From Clostridia bacterium (lineage in GTDB: Bacteria > Bacillota > Clostridia > Lachnospirales > Lachnospiraceae), in contig BNZC01000004.1 of the NCBI GenBank assembly GCA_026000755.1, positions 1 through 64,000 on the forward strand: a stretch of 64,000 bases of DNA, written 5' to 3'. The notes beneath the pieces are model-generated. The model did not search any database and was not told the DNA's origin. It saw only the letters and a program-made list of their open reading frames with translations. Positions 61,998 to 64,000 of the stretch are shown piece by piece. Position 1 is the first letter of the stretch. Every line of letters begins with the position of its first letter. The translations under genes were made by a program, and so were the position numbers.

Positions 61998-63272
61998 ATG
62001 TCAGATCCGCAAATATCAATCGTCATTCCGGTGTACAACACTTCCGAGTATTTGGTACAGTGCTTGGATACCATAGTGAATCAGACGTTTCGGGACATTG
62101 AAATAATATGCGTTAATGATGGTTCGACCGATGGCAGTTTCGATATTCTGAAAGAGTTTTCTGACAAGGATAATAGGCTTATCCTTATCAATCGCAATGT
62201 TGCCAGTGGTAGTGCTGCACTCCCGCGAAATATGGGATTGGATTTAGCACAGGGGAAATATGTTATGTTTCTTGATTCTGACGATTATTTTGATTTAACT
62301 ATGCTTGAAAAATTGTACACGTATGCTGAAAAAACGAAGTCTGACCTTGTTATGTGCGATAATTATGCGGTTTCATTTACTACCGGCGAGATTAAGACGA
62401 AGGATACCGAATTACATTATGAGTATTTACCTAAAAACGAAGTCTTTTCATATAAGGATATTCCCGACACTATTTTTCAAATATCGAATGCTGCGTGTTG
62501 GCATAAGTTGATATTGCGAGAAACATTAATTCACTACAATTTGAAATTTCAGTTGGATACACCAATTCTTGACGACATATATTTTGTGAATTTACTCTTG
62601 GTGTTGTCCAAGCGTATCAGCGTAATTCGTGATAGATTAGTGTTTTATCGCACGAATAGATACGATGCTCAAACGACTAAGATTGAAAAGCACAAAGAAT
62701 CTATCTTTTTAGCTTTTATGGAATTAAATCAATATCTTGCTGCACATTCACTTTATGAAGAGGTTAAAGTCAGTTTGCAAAATTGGACTTTGGCAACGAT
62801 GGCGTGGTGGTTATATTCGATTGGAAATTATAAGGTGCATTTTGAATTGTTGGATTTATATAAAAAAGAGTATTTCAACAAATTAGGATTAATGGATATA
62901 GTCCCCGGTACTCTCTACGATGGACCGGAGCGTTTTTATAACAATGTATTGGAATGCGACATTGAACGCTCGCTGAAAGTCGTGTTGGAATCGACTTTAG
63001 TACCCGGCAGTAAAATCGCTATATATGGTGCAGGACTTTTCGGGCATCATATATATGAATTGGTTAAAACACACGATAAGCACCATATTGTAATTTGGTG
63101 TGATAAAAATGCGGATAAGATCGGAAATTCGCTCATTAAACATCCTTCAAAAATGACGGATTGTGATTTTGATGCGATAATTATTGCAATAGCAGATTAT
63201 GGAGTCATCAAAGAGGTGAAAGAATACCTATTGGGAATGGGTGTTGAGGTTCAAAAGATTTATACCATCTAA
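61998..63272 (+). CDS. GT2 glycosyltransferase with C-terminal YGAG module
   Basis: 424 residues from the ATG at 61998 (GGAGGG 8 bases upstream; an earlier ATG overlaps this RBS). ISIVIPVYNTSEYLVQCLDTI, IICVNDGSTDGSFD and MFLDSDDYFDLTMLEKL are standard GT2. The C-terminal ~95 residues are the module KIAIYGAGLFGHHIYELVK...VIWCDKNADKIG...IIIAIADYG. The gap to the previous gene is 52 bases, the longest in this part of the operon. Confidence 0.88.
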   Translation: MSDPQISIVIPVYNTSEYLVQCLDTIVNQTFRDIEIICVNDGSTDGSFDILKEFSDKDNRLILINRNVASGSAALPRNMGLDLAQGKYVMFLDSDDYFDLTMLEKLYTYAEKTKSDLVMCDNYAVSFTTGEIKTKDTELHYEYLPKNEVFSYKDIPDTIFQISNAACWHKLILRETLIHYNLKFQLDTPILDDIYFVNLLLVLSKRISVIRDRLVFYRTNRYDAQTTKIEKHKESIFLAFMELNQYLAAHSLYEEVKVSLQNWTLATMAWWLYSIGNYKVHFELLDLYKKEYFNKLGLMDIVPGTLYDGPERFYNNVLECDIERSLKVVLESTLVPGSKIAIYGAGLFGHHIYELVKTHDKHHIVIWCDKNADKIGNSLIKHPSKMTDCDFDAIIIAIADYGVIKEVKEYLLGMGVEVQKIYTI

Positions 63273-63298
63273 CTATATTCTGCGGGGGTGTGCTAAAC

Positions 63299-64000
63299 AT
63301 GAAAACTATTGACATTTACAAAATAGCGATTTCTCTTAGCTGTAAGGAACGCAAGCACTGGTATTCTTTGTTTCAAAATTCGGTGCATTCCATTTCTGAC
63401 ACATGGAACACAGCCACTTTTGAGAATTTTATCGTAGCTTTATATGCAAATTTAGAAAGAGAGCAAGCGAAATCAAGTTCTTCTGTAATTGCATATGGAG
63501 CAGGGAATAGGGCACAGGAATGTTTACCTTACGTGTTGCGGCATACTGAAATAGTTGAAATTTGGGATGCCTACGCAACGATAGATTCCTTATACAATAT
63601 TCCGGTTGTGAAACCGCACTTTGATTCAGCTGACCATACTATGGATGTTGTAATATTCATTGACGATCGCACAAGGAGAAATGATGTTATATCGCTTTTT
63701 GAGGCAAAGGGATATAAGATGACGTATTCCTATCGGGATTATATTATGATCTCGGAATCGATAGCATATTTTCCGACTATTGACGAAATCATAACAGACG
63801 AAACGAGAACCTTGTTCTATGATTATGTCGGTCAGTATGAGGTAATACATAGTAAGCATTCGCCGGTAAATTACACAGTCATTCCCAAAAAGCTTGAAAC
63901 AGTACAAATTGATCTTGAGAACGTATCTGGTAAGGCAAAGAATTTGTCTGAGAGATTATTGAGCTTGCTAACGATTACGAAAACAAACATAGACAATATG
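63299..64000 (+). CDS. Unknown protein with YGAG module, incomplete at window end
   Basis: Open from the ATG at 63299 to the window edge (234 codons). The RBS is weak (GGGGGTG). The N-terminal ~60 residues (MKTIDIYKIAISLSCKERKH) are unlike anything I recognise. The shared module lies at about residues 63-150 (SVIAYGAGNRAQECLPYVL...VEIWDAY...VVIFIDDRTRR). The later part is helical with no catalytic motif. It is probably another enzyme of the glycan operon whose catalytic domain lies beyond the window. Confidence 0.75.
   Translation, partial: MKTIDIYKIAISLSCKERKHWYSLFQNSVHSISDTWNTATFENFIVALYANLEREQAKSSSSVIAYGAGNRAQECLPYVLRHTEIVEIWDAYATIDSLYNIPVVKPHFDSADHTMDVVIFIDDRTRRNDVISLFEAKGYKMTYSYRDYIMISESIAYFPTIDEIITDETRTLFYDYVGQYEVIHSKHSPVNYTVIPKKLETVQIDLENVSGKAKNLSERLLSLLTITKTNIDNM

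Noticed and set aside
1..64000. CRISPR arrays, tRNA and rRNA genes, prophage
   Set aside because: No direct-repeat/spacer arrays, no cloverleaf-like or rRNA sequence, and no phage structural genes were recognised; the 98-residue protein at 28222 only resembles a phage-type domain.

Overview
The window reads as a low-to-mid GC, spore-forming, anaerobic Firmicute of class Clostridia, most like a member of Lachnospiraceae. The basis is a germination protease (gpr), AddAB in place of RecBCD, a CIRCE/HrcA operator, housekeeping sigma-A promoters, a two-cluster ferredoxin-type aldo/keto reductase, and strong AGGAGG-type ribosome binding sites. The genus cannot be fixed from the sequence alone.

Layout. 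1-3960 (minus): four tandem family 2 glycosyltransferase paralogues, nearly identical over the first ~110 residues and divergent after that, each with a nine-base poly-C tract at codons 8-11. 4026-8000: cyclophilin, a two-OB-fold SSB-like protein, a CobA-type adenosyltransferase, dapA and dapB. 8075-11444 (minus): htpG behind a CIRCE operator and a near-consensus promoter, and gpr. 11814-19328: gap-pgk-tpiA, alaS, rpsU, a small hypothetical gene and gpmA. 19631-28518: small membrane proteins, the ApbE flavin transferase, a PAP2 phosphatase, an L,D-transpeptidase, an aldo/keto reductase, two aminotransferases (the second hisC-like) and a small protein. 28605-36037: addB-addA. 36136-37679 (minus): an ABC exporter. 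37896-44075: zinc-ribbon protein, metG, tatD, ksgA and tex. 44159-46976: a paired SMR-type membrane carrier and a large double-domain glycosyltransferase.

47156-48543 holds a solo TnpB-like gene. It has lost all three RuvC catalytic positions and its zinc finger, lies behind a promoter whose spacer is a (TA)9 repeat, and is followed by an omega-RNA-like sequence. It resembles a nuclease-dead, possibly repressor-like TnpB next to a surface-polymer locus.

48544-64000 (plus) is one long, tightly coupled, AT-richer glycan or surface-polymer operon. It encodes a TagF-like/beta-propeller fusion, a glucose-1-phosphate cytidylyltransferase, an FkbM methyltransferase, a UDP-glucose/GDP-mannose dehydrogenase, three GT2 enzymes, one GT8, three radical SAM proteins, a CmcI-like methyltransferase and an incomplete last gene. 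Many stop and start codons overlap as ATGA. A short Rossmann-like module with a YGAG/YGYG motif recurs at the N or C terminus of seven of these otherwise unrelated proteins and appears to be the common thread of the locus.

Two features run through the whole window. One is G/C homopolymers of 8-11 bases inside intact reading frames (16 tracts, 13 with G on the plus strand). The other is in-frame tandem-repeat or low-complexity insertions in housekeeping proteins (HtpG, an aminotransferase, HisC, AddB, AddA, TatD).
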